From positions 908,898 to 972,897 of the forward strand of contig NZ_SJPF01000004.1 in assembly GCF_007859755.1 (NCBI RefSeq): a stretch of DNA of 64,000 nt, given 5' to 3'. Below, one piece after another: positions 42,869 to 51,855 of the stretch. This DNA is from Blastopirellula retiformator (GTDB taxonomy: Bacteria; Planctomycetota; Planctomycetia; Pirellulales; Pirellulaceae). Every line of letters starts with the position of its first letter. The stretch's first letter is position 1. The position numbers and the translations under genes are program-made. Below the pieces are notes generated by a model. It made no database searches. It was given only the letters and a program-made list of their open reading frames with translations, and was not told the origin of the DNA.

Positions 42869-44782
42869 ATGCTTACAGAGGCAGGCAATCGATGGAACGT
42901 CTCCGATTCGCGAGAACTGTACGAAGTCTCGCGATGGGGGAAGGGGTTTTTCTCGATCAAAGAAAACGGCAAGCTCGCCGTGCATCCTAACCGTGATCCC
43001 GAGGTCTCGGTCGAATTGGAGTCGATCGTCAACCGCTTGGAGCAGCGCGGGGTCGATTTGCCGATTCTGATTCGGTTCAGCGGGATTCTGGAAAACCGCC
43101 TCAAAGAGATCCGCGACGTTTTTGATGCGGCGATCGGCGAGTATGGCTACCAAAACAAGTATTCGTGCGTCTACCCGATCAAGGTCAACCAGCAGCGGCA
43201 TGTGGTCGAAGAAGTGCTGGAGTTCGGCCGGCCGCATGGCTTTGGTCTGGAAGCCGGCAGCAAGCCCGAGCTGATGGCGGTCATTGCGCTGACCGACAAC
43301 GACACGCCGATCATCTGCAACGGCTTCAAAGACGCCGAGTACATCGAAATCGCAATGTACGCGCTGAAGCTGGGCCGCAACATCATCCCGGTGGTCGAGA
43401 AATACAGCGAATTAATGCTGATTCTCGAATATGCCGAGAAGATCGGCGTGCGGCCGCAGATCGGCATGCGGGTCAAGTTAGCGTCGCGCGGCGCCGGCAA
43501 GTGGTCCGCTTCCGGCGGCTACCGCAGCAAGTTTGGTCTAACCGTGACCGAAGTGCTGAAAGGGCTGGAAGAGCTGAAGTCGCGCGGCATGGAAGATTGC
43601 TTCCAACTGCTCCACTACCACCAGGGGAGCCAGGTTAGCAACATCCGCCACGTGAAGTCGGCCCTGGTCGAATCGGCCCGGATCTACGTTGATCTGGTTC
43701 GCCGCGGCGCCGGATTGCGGTACTTGGACGTCGGCGGCGGTTTGGGGGTCGACTACGACGGCTCGCAGACTGACTTCGAGTCGAGCATGAACTACACGAT
43801 CGAAGAGTACGCCCGCGACGTCGTTTCGCACGTCCAGGGGATCTGCGATGCGGCCGGCGTCGATCATCCTCATCTGCTGTCGGAAAGCGGTCGGGCGACG
43901 GTCGCGTTTCACAGCATGCTGTTGTTTGAAGTTCTGGGCGTGGCGGAGCAGACGACCGGCGATGAAATCGAACCGGTCGCCGACGACGCTCCTTCGCCCT
44001 TGCGGGAACTGTACGAAGCGTACCAAAGCGTCACCCAGCGGACCGTGCTGGAAAGCTTCCACGACGCTCAGATGGCGCTCGATATCGCGCTCAACATGTT
44101 CAGTAACGGCAACCTGTCGCTTGATCAGCGGAGCACCGCCGAGACGATCTACTGGAGCCTGTGCGCCAAAATTCGGACGTTGACGCAAAACATGTCGAAC
44201 GTGCCGGAAGAGTTGGAAGGCTTGGACCGCTTGCTCTGCGACACCTACTTCGGCAATTTCTCGCTCTTCCAATCAATGCCCGATAGCTGGGCGATCGGGC
44301 AATTGTTTCCGGTGATGCCGATCCATCGCCTGGAAGAAGAGCCGGGGCGCAGCGCCGTGATCGGCGACATCACTTGCGACTCGGACGGCAAGATCGACTC
44401 GTTTATCGACCTGCGCAACGTCAAACGCGTGCTGCCGCTGCATAAGCTCAACGGCGGGCAGTACGTGCTGGGGGCGTTCCTGGTTGGCGCCTATCAAGAG
44501 ATCCTTGGCGACTTGCACAACCTGTTTGGCGACACCAACACCGTGCATGTCGAGTTAAGTGACGACGGGCAGCCCCATTTCTCCCACATCATCAAGGGGG
44601 ATACGGTGACCGAGGTGCTGAAGTACGTGCAGTTCACCGAGCGAGAGCTGGTCGACAAGATGCAAAAATCAGTCGAAGAGTTGACCCGCAAGGGAGAACT
44701 CGAGCACAAGGAAGCCGGCTCGATCATGCAGTATTACGAGCAAGGCCTCCGCGGCTATACTTATCTGGAAAAGTCGCCGTAG
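42869..44782 (+). CDS. speA: Biosynthetic arginine decarboxylase
   Basis: SpeA converts arginine to agmatine, the first step of one route to putrescine and spermidine. The 637-residue protein has the PLP lysine motif YPIKVNQQRHVVEEV near residue 100, HYHQGSQVSNI, the glycine-rich phosphate site LDVGGGLGVDYDGSQ, and the late catalytic region ITCDSDGKIDSFID, where Cys is the usual active-site residue. An ATG at 42869 follows AAGGTTAG. The frame is open far upstream, but those residues overlap the divergent gene and have no counterpart in the family. Confidence 0.95.
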   Translation: MLTEAGNRWNVSDSRELYEVSRWGKGFFSIKENGKLAVHPNRDPEVSVELESIVNRLEQRGVDLPILIRFSGILENRLKEIRDVFDAAIGEYGYQNKYSCVYPIKVNQQRHVVEEVLEFGRPHGFGLEAGSKPELMAVIALTDNDTPIICNGFKDAEYIEIAMYALKLGRNIIPVVEKYSELMLILEYAEKIGVRPQIGMRVKLASRGAGKWSASGGYRSKFGLTVTEVLKGLEELKSRGMEDCFQLLHYHQGSQVSNIRHVKSALVESARIYVDLVRRGAGLRYLDVGGGLGVDYDGSQTDFESSMNYTIEEYARDVVSHVQGICDAAGVDHPHLLSESGRATVAFHSMLLFEVLGVAEQTTGDEIEPVADDAPSPLRELYEAYQSVTQRTVLESFHDAQMALDIALNMFSNGNLSLDQRSTAETIYWSLCAKIRTLTQNMSNVPEELEGLDRLLCDTYFGNFSLFQSMPDSWAIGQLFPVMPIHRLEEEPGRSAVIGDITCDSDGKIDSFIDLRNVKRVLPLHKLNGGQYVLGAFLVGAYQEILGDLHNLFGDTNTVHVELSDDGQPHFSHIIKGDTVTEVLKYVQFTERELVDKMQKSVEELTRKGELEHKEAGSIMQYYEQGLRGYTYLEKSP

Positions 44783-44792
44783 TCGGGCGAGG

Positions 44793-44818
44793 AAGCGCCG
44801 CCTGGGGGCGGCGTTTGA
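44793..44818 (+). terminator. Hairpin after speA
   Basis: AAGCGCCGCC and GGCGGCGTTT form a 10-base stem with one G-T pair and a four-base loop, 10 bases after the speA stop. The T-run is short, so termination is likely but not sure. Confidence 0.45.
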
Positions 44819-44842
44819 CCTTGGTTATGTGGAGCTGATTCA

Positions 44843-46261
44843 TTGTCGACGCATCTCGTTCGCGCCAGCGGCGAATTCCGGCCGATGCTGCAACTTGCGT
44901 TGCCGGTCTTGGCCGAACAGTCGCTTGAGTTTCTGGTCGGCATGGTCGACACCTACCTGGCCGGGCATGCGCTGCCGGACGATCTGAAAACGCCCGGCTT
45001 GGCGGCGGTCGGCTTGATGGCCTACGCGATGTGGATGACCTTCACCATCTTCGCGTCGGTCGGCGTGGGGGCGACGGCGGTGATCGCCCGGTTGATCGGC
45101 GCCGGCGAAAAAGAAGACGCGGCGCTGGCCGCCAATCAGGCTTTGGTCGCAGGCGCCTTTGCGGCAATTCTGGGAACGGCGGCCCTTTACTTTGGCGCCA
45201 GCGGCTTCGTCTCAATCATGCAGCTCGAAGCGGAAGCGGCCGAGTTAGCCGCCCAGTACCTGCGGATCATCGCCCCTTCCATCCCCTTTCTGATGATCAT
45301 CGCGATCGGCACCGCCTGTCTGCATGGCGCCGGCGATACGGTCAGCGGGATGGGCGTGATGACGATCGTCAACTTGATCAACGTGGGCCTCAGCACAACG
45401 CTGGCGTTTGGCTGGGGACCGGCGCCGCAGTTGGGGTGGTCAGGCATTGCGATCGGCACGGCGGTGGCCCATGTGGTGGGCGGAGGCCTCGTGCTGCTGC
45501 TGTTGGCAGGCGGACGCGCCGGAATGCAGCTGCACTGGCGTTGGTTGCGTCCCGACCGAGAGATGATCTGGCGACTGGTCCGAATTGGTCTGCCGAGCGG
45601 CGCCAATGACGCGCTGACTCTCGGCTGCCATCTTTGGTACCTGGGACTGATCAACAGCATGGGAACGCTGACTGCCGCGGCGCATGGATTGGGCGTGCGG
45701 TGCGAAGGGCCGAGCTTCTTGGGCGCTGGGGCCTTTGCCGTGGCGGCGTCGACCATGACGGGGCAATACCTGGGGGCGAAAGATCCCGTCCGGGCGTTTC
45801 GCGGCACGATGAACTCGCTGGGCGCCGGGATGGCGCTGGTCTCCGCATATGGCGTGTTTCTCTACTTCGGCGGCGACATCCTGACGTGGCTCTACTTGGG
45901 AAAGGTCGAACCTGGCAGCGCCAATGCCGAGACCGCCGCACTGACGGTGCGGCTATTGAAGATCGTCGCCTTTTCGACCCCGTTTATGGCGATCCTGGCG
46001 ATTCTGGCTGGGGCGCTGCGTGGCGCCGGCGATACGCGATTTCCGTTCTTGATCACAATGATCGGCCATTTGGGGATCCGCATCCCTGGCGTCTATATCA
46101 TTGCCCTCGATACGATTCCACTCCCCTTCTTCGGCGATGTGCCGGGGTTGGGCTACGGCATCCTGGGCGCCTGGTGGGTGATGGTGTTTGACGTCGTGGT
46201 CCGGGCGCTGCTGATGACCGGCCGCTACTGGCACGGCGGATGGCGCGAGATCGAGGTGTAG
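44843..46261 (+). CDS. MATE family efflux transporter
   Basis: This 472-residue protein has about 12 membrane helices in two similar halves: LALPVLAEQSLEFLVGMVDTYLAG at the start, and the second-half counterpart RIGLPSGANDALTLGCHLWYLGLINSMG near residue 247. Both halves carry the loop motif GAGDT (HGAGDTVSGM near 159, RGAGDTRFPF near 395). MATE proteins export drugs or metabolites in exchange for Na+ or H+. The start is a TTG at 44843 after GGAG; no ATG lies early enough to keep the first helix. Confidence 0.92.
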   Translation: MSTHLVRASGEFRPMLQLALPVLAEQSLEFLVGMVDTYLAGHALPDDLKTPGLAAVGLMAYAMWMTFTIFASVGVGATAVIARLIGAGEKEDAALAANQALVAGAFAAILGTAALYFGASGFVSIMQLEAEAAELAAQYLRIIAPSIPFLMIIAIGTACLHGAGDTVSGMGVMTIVNLINVGLSTTLAFGWGPAPQLGWSGIAIGTAVAHVVGGGLVLLLLAGGRAGMQLHWRWLRPDREMIWRLVRIGLPSGANDALTLGCHLWYLGLINSMGTLTAAAHGLGVRCEGPSFLGAGAFAVAASTMTGQYLGAKDPVRAFRGTMNSLGAGMALVSAYGVFLYFGGDILTWLYLGKVEPGSANAETAALTVRLLKIVAFSTPFMAILAILAGALRGAGDTRFPFLITMIGHLGIRIPGVYIIALDTIPLPFFGDVPGLGYGILGAWWVMVFDVVVRALLMTGRYWHGGWREIEV

Positions 46262-46274
46262 AGATAGTGCCATC

Positions 46275-46432
46275 GCAGCCCGAGGCGCGTGCCGAGGGAA
46301 AGCGGACGCAAGCGAATGACGAATGTCGAAGCTCGACTGACGAACGCTTCTTCATTCGTCATTTTGGTTTCGGTATTCGTCATTGATCCTATCGCATTCC
46401 TTCGGCTTGCGCCTCGGGCTACGATGGGCCGT
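46275..46432. repeat. Intergenic inverted repeat, CGAGCCGAGGG family
   Basis: The arms GCCCGAGGCGCGTGCCGAGG and the inverse CCTTCGGCTTGCGCCTCGGGC enclose about 105 bases, with three ATTCGTCATT/AATGACGAAT-type segments inside. The arms resemble those at 38069-38199. Confidence 0.75.
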
Positions 46433-46446
46433 CGTTATCTATCGAC

Positions 46447-46977
46447 TCAATGCGCCGTCGGCGCCATCCTTAGATCGTCCGCGGTATCAAACTTCTGGTC
46501 CGGGCCGGCGCTGCGGACGGCGTAGTCTTCGCCGGAGTCGGCTGGTTCGTAGCGGAGCGACTGTTGCCAGGCGTCGGTGATCGGCAGGACCAGCTTGTTG
46601 CCGTCGACCCCTTCCGGCAGTTCCCCTTTCTCGTGACGATCGGTCTCGATCACGATGATCGCGTCGTCTAGCTTGGCCAGCGTTTGCTCGATCTGCGGCA
46701 CTTCGTGGGCGTAGTGATGGTACGTGTCGGCCGCGATCGCCGCGGCGCCGACAATTGCCGCGATTAGCGCTGTGCCGACGATGCCGATCAACATCCCGGC
46801 GACGGCGAAACCGCGGCGAGGATGAAACATCGCAAAGAGGCTTAGGATAAGGCCGATCGGACTGATCGCGCCTAGCGTAAAGACCAGGCCAAACAGCGAA
46901 ACGAAAAATCCCCAGATCCCCAGCGCGTTGACCGGGGGACGCAACGGTTTGGCTTGATTGGAGTTACGACAACACAT
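46447..46977 (-). CDS. Membrane protein: DUF4190-like helices plus GspG-like C-terminal domain
   Basis: This 176-residue protein starts with a cytoplasmic tip and two hydrophobic helices at about residues 18-49 and 57-83 (IWGFFVSLFGLVFTLGAISPIG; GMLIGIVGTALIAAIVGA), as in DUF4190 proteins. The rest resembles the C-terminal domain of type II secretion pseudopilin GspG: GELPEGVDGNKLVLPITDAW, then LRYEP and VRSAGPDQKFDTADD, where Asp residues bind calcium in true GspG. The combination suggests a membrane-anchored, pseudopilin-like fold with unknown partner. Confidence 0.7.
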   Translation of the reverse strand: MCCRNSNQAKPLRPPVNALGIWGFFVSLFGLVFTLGAISPIGLILSLFAMFHPRRGFAVAGMLIGIVGTALIAAIVGAAAIAADTYHHYAHEVPQIEQTLAKLDDAIIVIETDRHEKGELPEGVDGNKLVLPITDAWQQSLRYEPADSGEDYAVRSAGPDQKFDTADDLRMAPTAH

Positions 46978-47028
46978 GGACGATCCCTCAGGGAAAAATG
47001 GCTCTTATTCCAAGAGGGTGTTCGTCGG

Positions 47029-49221
47029 CTATTTGAATTTCTTGAACTCTCCGGCCTTATATTTTTGCCAATACTCACCAAGCGCCCGGCGAACCTTGGG
47101 CGAAAGGAGCACGACCCCCACAATGTTGGGGAAGGCCATCGAGAGGAGCATCATGTCGGAGAAGTCGATCACCGCGCCCAGATTGGCCACAGCGCCGATA
47201 AAGACGAAGCCGACGTAGATGATCTTGTAGATCATCGTGCTGCCGGCGCCAAACAGGCGTTCCCAGCAACGTTCGCCGTAGTAGCTCCACGAGATGATCG
47301 TCGAGTAGGCGAACAGCAGGATCGCAATCGAGAGCACGTACGAGAACCACCAAACCTCATTCTCAAAGGCCTGGGCGGTCAAAGCGGCGCCTTGCAGGTC
47401 TTGGTCGAGGATCCATTCGCGGTTGTCCCAAGCGTTGGTGATCAGGATCACCAACGCGGTCATCGAGCAGACGACGATCGTATCGATGAACGGACCCAGC
47501 AAGGCGACCAGGCCTTCACGAACCGGCTGATCGGTCTTGGCGGCGCTGTGGGCGATCGCGGCGCTACCGACGCCCGCTTCGTTACTGAAGGCGGCGCGTT
47601 GAATGCCGATGATCGCCACGCCGATGATCCCCCCCAAGGCGGCCTTCGGGGTGAAGGCTTCGGTAAAGATGCTTTGGAACAGGTGCGGAACTTCGCCAAT
47701 GTGCATCACGATGACGTAAATGCACATCAGCACGTACGAGACGCACATCAGCGGCACCACTTTGCTAGAAACGGCCGCAATCCGTTTGATGCCGCCGATG
47801 ATGACCAGCGCCACCAGGATGGCGAACACCACGCCGAAGACCATCTTAAAGGTCTGGGCGAACGCGGTCAGTTCGGATTGCAGAGCCGCTTTCTGCTCTT
47901 GCAGTTCCCCCAGCTTCGTCCAGTCTTCGGCCTTCTCGGCCGCTTTGATTTCGTTGGTCAGGGCCGAGATCTGGTCTTGCTTGGCGCCTTGAATCAGTTG
48001 CACCGCGGCGTTGGCCGATTGGTTCGACTGAAACATGTTGCCGCCGCCAAAGCTCGCCATGATGCAGAGCACCGCGAAGATGACCGAGAAAACGACGCCG
48101 ACCGGTTTCAGGCCGACTTCTTCAAAGCCCCGCAGCAGATACTGCATCGGACCGCCGAGGATCGTGCCGTCCGGCTTCACTTCACGATACATCTGCCCCA
48201 GCGTACATTCGGCGAATTTGCTGGCCATGCCCATGAAACCGCAGACCATCATCCAGAAAAACGCCCCCGGGCCGCCGGTCGTCATGGCGATCGTCACCCC
48301 TGCGATATTGCCGAGACCGACAGTCGCCGACAGCGCCGACGCCAAGGCCTGAAAGTGGGTCACTTCGCCCGGCTCGTTGGGATCGTCGTAGGTTCCCTTG
48401 ACCACTTCGATCGCATGGCGGAAGCCCCAGAAGTTGACGAAGCCGAAGTAGAGCGTAAAGAACAACGCCCCGCCGGCCAGCCAGACGACGACCAGCGGCG
48501 CTTTGCCGACCGATTCGCTGAGCACGTACGGCGGATCTTTATCGTCCGTCTTTACGTCCGAGCGGACCGCTAACAGATGGCGGTCGGCCATCTCTTGAAT
48601 TTGCTCCGGCGTTTTCCAGTCGGCCTCGTTCTGGCTGAGCAGGCCGCGGATGTCGCCCGCTTCCTTGTAGATGACTTTGCCGTCCGACTCGGTTTGGACG
48701 TACTTGGTCGAGGTGTTGACCTTGATCACGATCACCTCGACGCTCTTCTCGCCCAGTTTGCCGGGGCTGAAGGGCTGTTTCGAGTTGCCGGTCAGCAGCT
48801 TGCCGCGGGCTTGCCACGTCTTGGCGTCAGCCAGGGTGAGCGAGTCGGGGAAGTTGACTGGTTTCTCGGCGGCGTCGGGCGGATAGATCGTAAAGGGGAT
48901 CTCCGGCTCTTCGATCGGCCGGGTGTAGCGGACGATATGGTCCAGTTGCACGTACTTTTGCGTCGTCGAATAGACAGGCGCCATCAGTACGCTGGCCGCT
49001 AGATCGACCCCCGGTTCAAAAACCGAGTTGACCTGACCGTTGATTTGCTCGACGGTCGACTGTTCTTCGTCAACTGGCTCGTAAGAGAGCGGCGGCGCTG
49101 CGGCCGCAGGTTGCTCCTCAGCGACCGGCGTTTCCGGCTGGTCTTGAGCGTAGCTAGCGAGAGGAGAGAAAGCGATCGCAGCGCAAGCGATTACGCACAG
49201 GGAGAGTGGCGCGCGAAACAT
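47029..49221 (-). CDS. Sodium:alanine symporter family (AGCS) protein with exported N-terminal extension
   Basis: The C-terminal 490 residues are an AGCS amino acid:cation symporter, with FRHAIEVVKGTYDDPNEPGEVTHFQALASALSATVGLGNIAGV, GGPGAFFWM and FSNEAGVGSAAIAHSAA. The 730-residue chain is far longer than the usual 450. It begins with a signal peptide (ending near SYA) and about 215 residues of presumably periplasmic sequence before the first helix at about 245. A charged coiled-coil-like insertion (LTNEIKAAEKAEDWTKLGE, about 430-460) lies between helices. The extension could sense or bind the substrate. Confidence 0.9.
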   Translation of the reverse strand: MFRAPLSLCVIACAAIAFSPLASYAQDQPETPVAEEQPAAAAPPLSYEPVDEEQSTVEQINGQVNSVFEPGVDLAASVLMAPVYSTTQKYVQLDHIVRYTRPIEEPEIPFTIYPPDAAEKPVNFPDSLTLADAKTWQARGKLLTGNSKQPFSPGKLGEKSVEVIVIKVNTSTKYVQTESDGKVIYKEAGDIRGLLSQNEADWKTPEQIQEMADRHLLAVRSDVKTDDKDPPYVLSESVGKAPLVVVWLAGGALFFTLYFGFVNFWGFRHAIEVVKGTYDDPNEPGEVTHFQALASALSATVGLGNIAGVTIAMTTGGPGAFFWMMVCGFMGMASKFAECTLGQMYREVKPDGTILGGPMQYLLRGFEEVGLKPVGVVFSVIFAVLCIMASFGGGNMFQSNQSANAAVQLIQGAKQDQISALTNEIKAAEKAEDWTKLGELQEQKAALQSELTAFAQTFKMVFGVVFAILVALVIIGGIKRIAAVSSKVVPLMCVSYVLMCIYVIVMHIGEVPHLFQSIFTEAFTPKAALGGIIGVAIIGIQRAAFSNEAGVGSAAIAHSAAKTDQPVREGLVALLGPFIDTIVVCSMTALVILITNAWDNREWILDQDLQGAALTAQAFENEVWWFSYVLSIAILLFAYSTIISWSYYGERCWERLFGAGSTMIYKIIYVGFVFIGAVANLGAVIDFSDMMLLSMAFPNIVGVVLLSPKVRRALGEYWQKYKAGEFKKFK

Positions 49222-49370
49222 GCCCGAAGAGTCCTTCGTGATTGGCGGCTATTTAGCCGTTAGTGATAAGGGGGATCTGCGCATGTGGGGTAAGGGCGAA
49301 AAGGTTCTACCATTTTAACTAATTGTCTGTCAACCGGTTACGTCGCAAAGTTGGGCTCCCCGCGAATTTT

Positions 49371-49384
49371 CAAACATATGGTTG
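49371..49384. promoter_or_regulatory. Candidate SufR operator
   Basis: CAAACATATGGTTG is an inverted repeat of the form CAAM-N6-GTTG, like the CAAC-N6-GTTG sites described for cyanobacterial SufR. It ends 48 bases before the sufR ATG, in the divergent gap between the symporter and sufR. Confidence 0.5.
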
Positions 49385-49432
49385 TCAAAAATGCGATAAT
49401 CAATAAGATGGCCTACAGAGGAAACAAAATAG

Positions 49433-50152
49433 ATGGCGGACAATAACCACAATTCGACCAGCCCCACAGCGTCGACCAGCCCCGACGCGGGAAAAGCCGA
49501 GCAGGCCAAACAACCTGCCAGCGATCCCTATTGGGCGCAGGAAGTGGTTCCGTCCGACATCGTGTTGGTTGACCTGCTACGGCAGACCTCGCATATGACG
49601 ATTGCGGAGCTGGCGACCGAGCTGGAAGTGACCGCGACTGCGGTGCGTCAACGCCTAAATCGTTTGATGGCACAGGGTTATGTTGAGCGTTTTGCCGAGA
49701 AGTCGGGCCGCGGCCGGCCGATCCACCACTATCGTTTGACCGATAAGGGGAAACGTAAGGGTGGGGGCAACTTTGCCGATTTGGCGGTTGCCTTGTGGCA
49801 GGAAGTGCGGTCGATCAAAGACCCGGATGTTCGCCGCGGGCTGTTGCAGCGGATTTCGGAACGCCTGGTCGCCCAATATGCGGAAGAGCTGAAAGGGGTC
49901 GAGCTGGAAGAAAAAGTCCAGCGGGTGGCCGCCATCTTCGGCGAACGCCGCATCCCCATACAAGTAGAACAGCACGAGGGGGAACTCCCGGTGCTGAATG
50001 TTCTGGCCTGTCCCTACCCCGGTTTGGCCGAAATTGATCAGTCCGTCTGCGCGATGGAGAAGATCATGTTCGGCGAACTGCTGGGAAGCGACGTGCGGCT
50101 GGGAGAGTGTCGTCTGAACGGCGACAATTGTTGCAGATTTGAGTTGTCGTAA
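49433..50152 (+). CDS. sufR: SufR-type iron-sulfur-sensing transcriptional regulator
   Basis: This 239-residue protein has a low-complexity N-terminal 30 residues, a winged helix at about 42-105 ([33 protein letters not shown]) and a C-terminal cysteine set: Cys193, Cys206, Cys226, Cys233 and Cys234. The C-X12-C spacing and the later cysteine 28 residues on fit the cluster-binding cysteines of SufR. SufR represses suf genes when it holds a cluster. Location directly upstream of sufC-sufB-sufD supports the call; a candidate palindromic site precedes it. Confidence 0.85.
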   Translation: MADNNHNSTSPTASTSPDAGKAEQAKQPASDPYWAQEVVPSDIVLVDLLRQTSHMTIAELATELEVTATAVRQRLNRLMAQGYVERFAEKSGRGRPIHHYRLTDKGKRKGGGNFADLAVALWQEVRSIKDPDVRRGLLQRISERLVAQYAEELKGVELEEKVQRVAAIFGERRIPIQVEQHEGELPVLNVLACPYPGLAEIDQSVCAMEKIMFGELLGSDVRLGECRLNGDNCCRFELS

Positions 50153-50294
50153 GCCCGATCCCAACCCCCGGCAGTTGCCAGCCACTCGGCAGTTGGCTGT
50201 GGTGAAGACCTGACGGTTGAGCCCCCGGCGGTGTAGGATGGCGGCGTGATCTGCTAGCTGCGGGTCTTGCCTGGTCTTACAGACGGAGCTTGTG

Positions 50295-50894
50295 ATGACG
50301 AAGCCGTGGATTGAAGGTCGCTTTGAAGAAAACGTCGTGTTTACGACGCTCGAACAGGCGATCAACTGGGCGCAGCAATCGAGCATCTGGCCGATGACGT
50401 TCGGTCTGGCTTGTTGTGCGATTGAGATGATGGCGGCGGGGGCGAGTCGATACGACATGGATCGTTTTGGCGCCGGGGCGTTTCGGGCGACCCCGCGACA
50501 AGCCGACCTGATGATCGTCGCCGGCACGGTGACTTACAAAATGGCGAGCCGAGTGCGTCGCCTATACAACATGATGCCTGATCCGAAGTACGTCATCGCG
50601 ATGGGCGCTTGCACCGTCGGCGGCGGGCCATACTTCAAGTATGGCTACCACGTCGTCAAAGGCGTGGACCTAGTCGTGCCGGTTGACGTGTACGTGCCGG
50701 GATGTCCGCCGCGGCCCGAGGCGCTGCTGGAAGGGCTGATGCGGATCCAGGACAAGATCAAGGGAAAACGAATCAACAAGCGGAATGGCGTGCGAGTCGA
50801 AGACGAACTGCCGATTCCGCACCACAGCGGATGGGTCGACGCTCCCGGCGGCGACGCTCCCCTGACCGATCACCAGAAGATTACCAAGAGCTAA
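50295..50894 (+). CDS. nuoB: Isolated NADH-quinone oxidoreductase subunit B
   Basis: NuoB carries cluster N2 of respiratory complex I and passes electrons to quinone. This 199-residue copy keeps all four ligand cysteines: Cys40 and Cys41 ([11 protein letters not shown]), Cys106 (MGACTVGGG) and Cys137 (VPGCPPRPE). The C-terminus is about 30 residues longer than in short forms. No other nuo gene lies in the window; the gene sits between sufR and sufC. The ATG at 50295 follows GGAGCTTGTG; an in-frame GTG directly before it is an alternative. Confidence 0.93.
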   Translation: MTKPWIEGRFEENVVFTTLEQAINWAQQSSIWPMTFGLACCAIEMMAAGASRYDMDRFGAGAFRATPRQADLMIVAGTVTYKMASRVRRLYNMMPDPKYVIAMGACTVGGGPYFKYGYHVVKGVDLVVPVDVYVPGCPPRPEALLEGLMRIQDKIKGKRINKRNGVRVEDELPIPHHSGWVDAPGGDAPLTDHQKITKS

Positions 50895-50972
50895 CCAACC
50901 TGGTTGGCCTGGCAAAAAGTTACGATGCCTCGCCGTTGGGGCGAAGTGTGAATGGGATTGATTGAGACGAGC

Positions 50973-51794
50973 ATGACTGACGTTTTAAAGATTGAAAACC
51001 TGCATGTCGCCGTGGAAGATAAGCCGATTCTGACCGGCGTGAACCTGACGATTCGTCGGGGCGAAACGCACGCGTTGATGGGACCGAACGGTTCCGGCAA
51101 GAGCACCCTCGGCTACGCGATCATGGGGCACCCCAAGTACGAAGTGACCGGTGGCGCCATCTGGCTGAATGACGAGAACGTGCTGGAGATGGAAGCGGAC
51201 GAGCGTGCCCGCGTCGGCCTGTTCATGGCCTTCCAGCGTCCGATGTCGATCCCCGGCGTCAAGCTGGCCGACTTCCTGCGTCACGCGACGACCAACGTTC
51301 GCAATCCTGAGCGGAAAGAAGGCGAAGAGCTGATTCCGATGCGGGAGTTCCGCCAGGAAATGAAGACCAAGATGAAGCAGCTCCACATGGATCTCGACTT
51401 CGCCCGCCGTTACGTCAACGACGGTTTCTCCGGCGGCGAAATGAAGCGTGCCGAGATTCTGCAGTTGGCGATGCTGCAGCCGAAGTTCGCGATCCTGGAC
51501 GAGACCGACAGCGGTCTGGATGCCGACGCCGTGCGTCTGGCCAGCCAGAGCATCGCCGAGATCGGCGGCGCCGAGATGGGCCTGCTGATCATCACCCACC
51601 ACGACAAGCTGCTGGAACACAATCCGCCCGACTTCGCCCACGTGATGCTGGGCGGCCGAATTGTCGAGACCGGCGGCGTCGAACTGGCGAAGGAATTGCA
51701 TTCGCACGGTTACGACCGGATTCGCAAAGCCTATCCGGAAGCGGCCGAAATCGAGCAAGAGATGAATGAAGAAGAAACGCAAGTCGCCGGCTAA
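50973..51794 (+). CDS. sufC: Fe-S cluster assembly ATPase SufC
   Basis: This soluble ABC-type ATPase forms the SufBCD scaffold complex. The 273-residue protein has Walker A GPNGSGKST near residue 39, the SufC-specific region FMAFQRPMSIPGVKLADFLRHA, signature SGGEMKRAEILQ and Walker B FAILDETDSGLDADAV. An in-frame ATG seven codons upstream (50952) is possible; the one at 50973 starts at MTDVLKIENLHV, as in relatives. sufB follows after 61 bases. Confidence 0.96.
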   Translation: MTDVLKIENLHVAVEDKPILTGVNLTIRRGETHALMGPNGSGKSTLGYAIMGHPKYEVTGGAIWLNDENVLEMEADERARVGLFMAFQRPMSIPGVKLADFLRHATTNVRNPERKEGEELIPMREFRQEMKTKMKQLHMDLDFARRYVNDGFSGGEMKRAEILQLAMLQPKFAILDETDSGLDADAVRLASQSIAEIGGAEMGLLIITHHDKLLEHNPPDFAHVMLGGRIVETGGVELAKELHSHGYDRIRKAYPEAAEIEQEMNEEETQVAG

Positions 51795-51855
51795 CGAGGC
51801 CGTCTTCGTTTCCCCCTGGCAAATGCGACTTCAAGAAAGAATATAGAGCGAGCAT

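Noticed and set aside
46954-48573. 539-residue frame antisense to the alanine symporter
   Set aside because: It is rich in His, Arg and Asp without recognisable domains, mirroring a membrane protein gene. It also overlaps the start of the neighbouring gene.
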